15,081 bases of DNA, taken from the NCBI GenBank assembly GCA_905215115.1, contig CAJMOP010000043.1, forward strand, positions 1 through 15,081, in the 5' to 3' direction. The position numbers and the translations under genes are program-made. Below, in pieces: positions 13,418 through 15,081 of this stretch. The stretch is from an uncultured bacterium. GTDB taxonomy: Bacteria; Actinomycetota; Coriobacteriia; Coriobacteriales; Coriobacteriaceae. Numbering within the stretch: position 1 is the stretch's first letter; each line of letters starts with the position of its first letter. The notes beneath the pieces were generated by a model. That model did not search any database. It had not been told where the DNA came from and worked only from the letters and a program-made list of their open reading frames with translations.

Positions 13418-15081
13418 TTATGCGTGCCAGATCTCGTCGCGGTACTCGCGAATGGTGCGGTCGCTCGAGAACCAGCCGGAGGAGGCGGTGTTGAGCAGAG
13501 CCTTGCGGTTCCAGGTCTCCTGGTCACCGTAGCTGTTCGTGAGCTTCTCCCAGGCGTCGACGTAGCTGCGGAAGTCGGCCATGACCAGGTCGGGGTCGTT
13601 GTTGTTCATGAGCTCGTTGTAGATGCTCTCGAAGTTGCCCGAAAGGCCGGCAAACGTGTTGTCCTTGAGCTCGTCCATCACGCGGCCCAGACGCTCGCGA
13701 TCGTTGTTGAGGGTATCCCACGCAAAGTAGCTGTTGGATGCCCAGAGCTGCTCGACCTCGGGAGCAGTCAGGCCAAAGATGGCCTCGTTCTCGCGGCCGG
13801 CCAGGTCGGCGATCTCGATGTTGGCGCCGTCGAGGGTGCCCAACGTAATGGCGCCGTTCATCATGAGCTTCATGTTGGACGTGCCCGAGGCCTCCTTGCC
13901 GGCCGTGGAGATCTGCTCCGAGATCTCGGCGGCGGGGTAGATGAGCTGGGCGTTGCTCACACGGAAGTTGGGGATAAAGCAGACCTTCATGACCTCGTTG
14001 ACGCGGGCATCGTTGTTGATGACGTCGGCCACGGAGTTAATGAGGCGGATGGTCTCCTTGGCGAAGGTGTAGCTCGAGGCAGCCTTGCCGCTAAAGATGA
14101 AGGTCGTCGGCGTCACGTGGAAGTTGGGGTCGGCGATGCGACGGTTGTAGATGTCCATCACCTTCATGATATTCATGAGCTGGCGCTTGTAGGCGTGGAA
14201 GCGCTTTACCTGAACATCGAAGACGGTGTTGGGGTCGATGACCAGACCGGTCTCGGCCTTAACATAGGCGGCCAGACGCTCCTTGTTGGCGCGCTTGGAG
14301 GCGCCCACGGCCTTGAGGAACTCGGTGTCGTTCTGGAACTCTTTGAGTTTCTCCAGCTCAAAGGCGTCCTTAAGCCAGCCATCGCCAATGGTCTCGGTCA
14401 CGAGCTTGGCGTAGGTCGGGTTGGCCTCGGCAAAGAAGCGACGGTGCGAGATGCCGTTAGTCTTGTTGTTGAACTTCTCGGGCGTCAGTGCATAGAAGTC
14501 CTTAAGCACGATGTTCTTGATGATGTCGGAGTGGATCTTTGCCACGCCGTTGACGCTATGGCTACAGATCACGGACAGGTTGGCCATGCGAATCTCGCCG
14601 TCCCACAGGATGGCGGTCTGGCGCAGACGCTCCTGCCAGCCCTCCTGCGTGGTGTCGAACGACTCGTGCCAACGACGGCTGATCTCGTCGATGATCTGGT
14701 ACACGCGGGGGAGGAGCTTGGAGAACGTGCCGATGGGCCACTTCTCCAGAGCCTCGGGCAGGATGGTGTGGTTGGTGTAGCTCACGACTTGCGTCACGAT
14801 GTTCCAGGCGTCGTCCCACTCGAGCTTCTTTTCGTCGATGAGGATGCGCATGAGCTCGGGGCCGCACATGGCGGGGTGCGTATCGTTGGTGTGGATGGCC
14901 ACAAACTGCGGCAGCAGCTCCCAGTTCTCGCCGTGCTCCTTCTCAAAGGTGTCGAGCAGGCTGTAGATACCGGCCGAGACAAACAGGTACTCCTGCTTCA
15001 GGCGCAGCAGACGGCCGTGCTCGCCGGCGTCGTTGGGGTAGAGGATGGCGCTGATGGCCTCGGCCTCGGCGCGCTCGGCGT
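13418..15081 (-). CDS. glgP: Glycogen/maltodextrin phosphorylase (C-terminal two thirds, 5' end outside window)
   Basis: This pyridoxal-phosphate enzyme (GT35) releases glucose-1-phosphate from alpha-1,4-glucans. The reading frame is open to the right edge. Upstream of the GTG at 14902, which is an internal valine, in-frame codons read AISAILYPND and LRLKQEYLFVSAG, conserved phosphorylase sequence, so the true start lies outside the window. Visible motifs are HTNDTHPAM, VKRFHAYKRQLMNIM (phosphate and glucan site region) and SGTSNMKLMMNGAITLGTLD. The Lys codon in the last motif (13868-13870) is the expected PLP-bound lysine. The C-terminus GWFSSDRTIREYRDEIW is typical. About 554 residues are visible of the roughly 800 usual. 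It is the first visible gene of the glycogen set and feeds glucose-1-phosphate back to GlgC or to glycolysis. Intact within the window. Confidence 0.97.
   Translation of the reverse strand, partial: AERAEAEAISAILYPNDAGEHGRLLRLKQEYLFVSAGIYSLLDTFEKEHGENWELLPQFVAIHTNDTHPAMCGPELMRILIDEKKLEWDDAWNIVTQVVSYTNHTILPEALEKWPIGTFSKLLPRVYQIIDEISRRWHESFDTTQEGWQERLRQTAILWDGEIRMANLSVICSHSVNGVAKIHSDIIKNIVLKDFYALTPEKFNNKTNGISHRRFFAEANPTYAKLVTETIGDGWLKDAFELEKLKEFQNDTEFLKAVGASKRANKERLAAYVKAETGLVIDPNTVFDVQVKRFHAYKRQLMNIMKVMDIYNRRIADPNFHVTPTTFIFSGKAASSYTFAKETIRLINSVADVINNDARVNEVMKVCFIPNFRVSNAQLIYPAAEISEQISTAGKEASGTSNMKLMMNGAITLGTLDGANIEIADLAGRENEAIFGLTAPEVEQLWASNSYFAWDTLNNDRERLGRVMDELKDNTFAGLSGNFESIYNELMNNNDPDLVMADFRSYVDAWEKLTNSYGDQETWNRKALLNTASSGWFSSDRTIREYRDEIWHA

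Noticed and set aside
11304..13494. + strand open frames opposite glgD and glgC (11304-12182 and 12454-13494)
   Set aside because: They have shadow composition and no motifs, and the - strand genes are unambiguous.

Overview
The window looks like chromosomal DNA of a high-GC Gram-positive gut actinobacterium of the Collinsella/Coriobacteriia type. This is inferred from GC-rich coding sequence, the paired GlgC/GlgD glycogen system and the general look of the proteins; no rRNA or species marker is present, so the genus is a moderate-confidence guess. Nothing here resembles a prophage, an insertion sequence with a transposase, a CRISPR array or a tRNA.

The left third (1-4420, + strand) is a housekeeping cluster: the C-terminal half of the replication-restart helicase PriA, peptide deformylase (def), methionyl-tRNA formyltransferase (fmt) and the 16S rRNA m5C methyltransferase RsmB. 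priA-def and fmt-rsmB are tightly spaced, but a 330-base gap between def and fmt holds a long, nearly perfect inverted repeat, and codon use changes sharply at fmt. A second hairpin repeat follows rsmB, and the cluster converges on a - strand gene across a strong terminator (4519-4555).

The remainder (4561-15081, - strand) is a glycogen/alpha-glucan cluster. In transcription order it holds glycogen phosphorylase (glgP, its N-terminus beyond the right edge), ADP-glucose pyrophosphorylase (glgC), its paralogue glgD, and glycogen synthase (glgA), which ends at a terminator (8552-8580). A 430-base regulatory gap follows, then a 1098-residue fusion of a GH13 alpha-amylase-type enzyme with a GH77 4-alpha-glucanotransferase, and finally a small FmdB-type zinc-ribbon protein. 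GlgC and GlgD would make ADP-glucose, GlgA would polymerise it, GlgP would release glucose-1-phosphate, and the GH13-GH77 enzyme would trim and rearrange the resulting maltodextrins. No branching enzyme (glgB) is visible.

The most unusual feature is the glycogen synthase. After an ordinary GT5 catalytic region of about 486 residues it continues in the same frame for 289 residues of low-complexity Ala/Lys/Thr/Glu/Pro/Val sequence resembling histone H1-like bacterial proteins. Other points worth a second look are three unrelated intergenic inverted repeats, operator-like sites ahead of the GH13-GH77 gene, and the codon-usage breaks in fmt and at the 3' end of rsmB.
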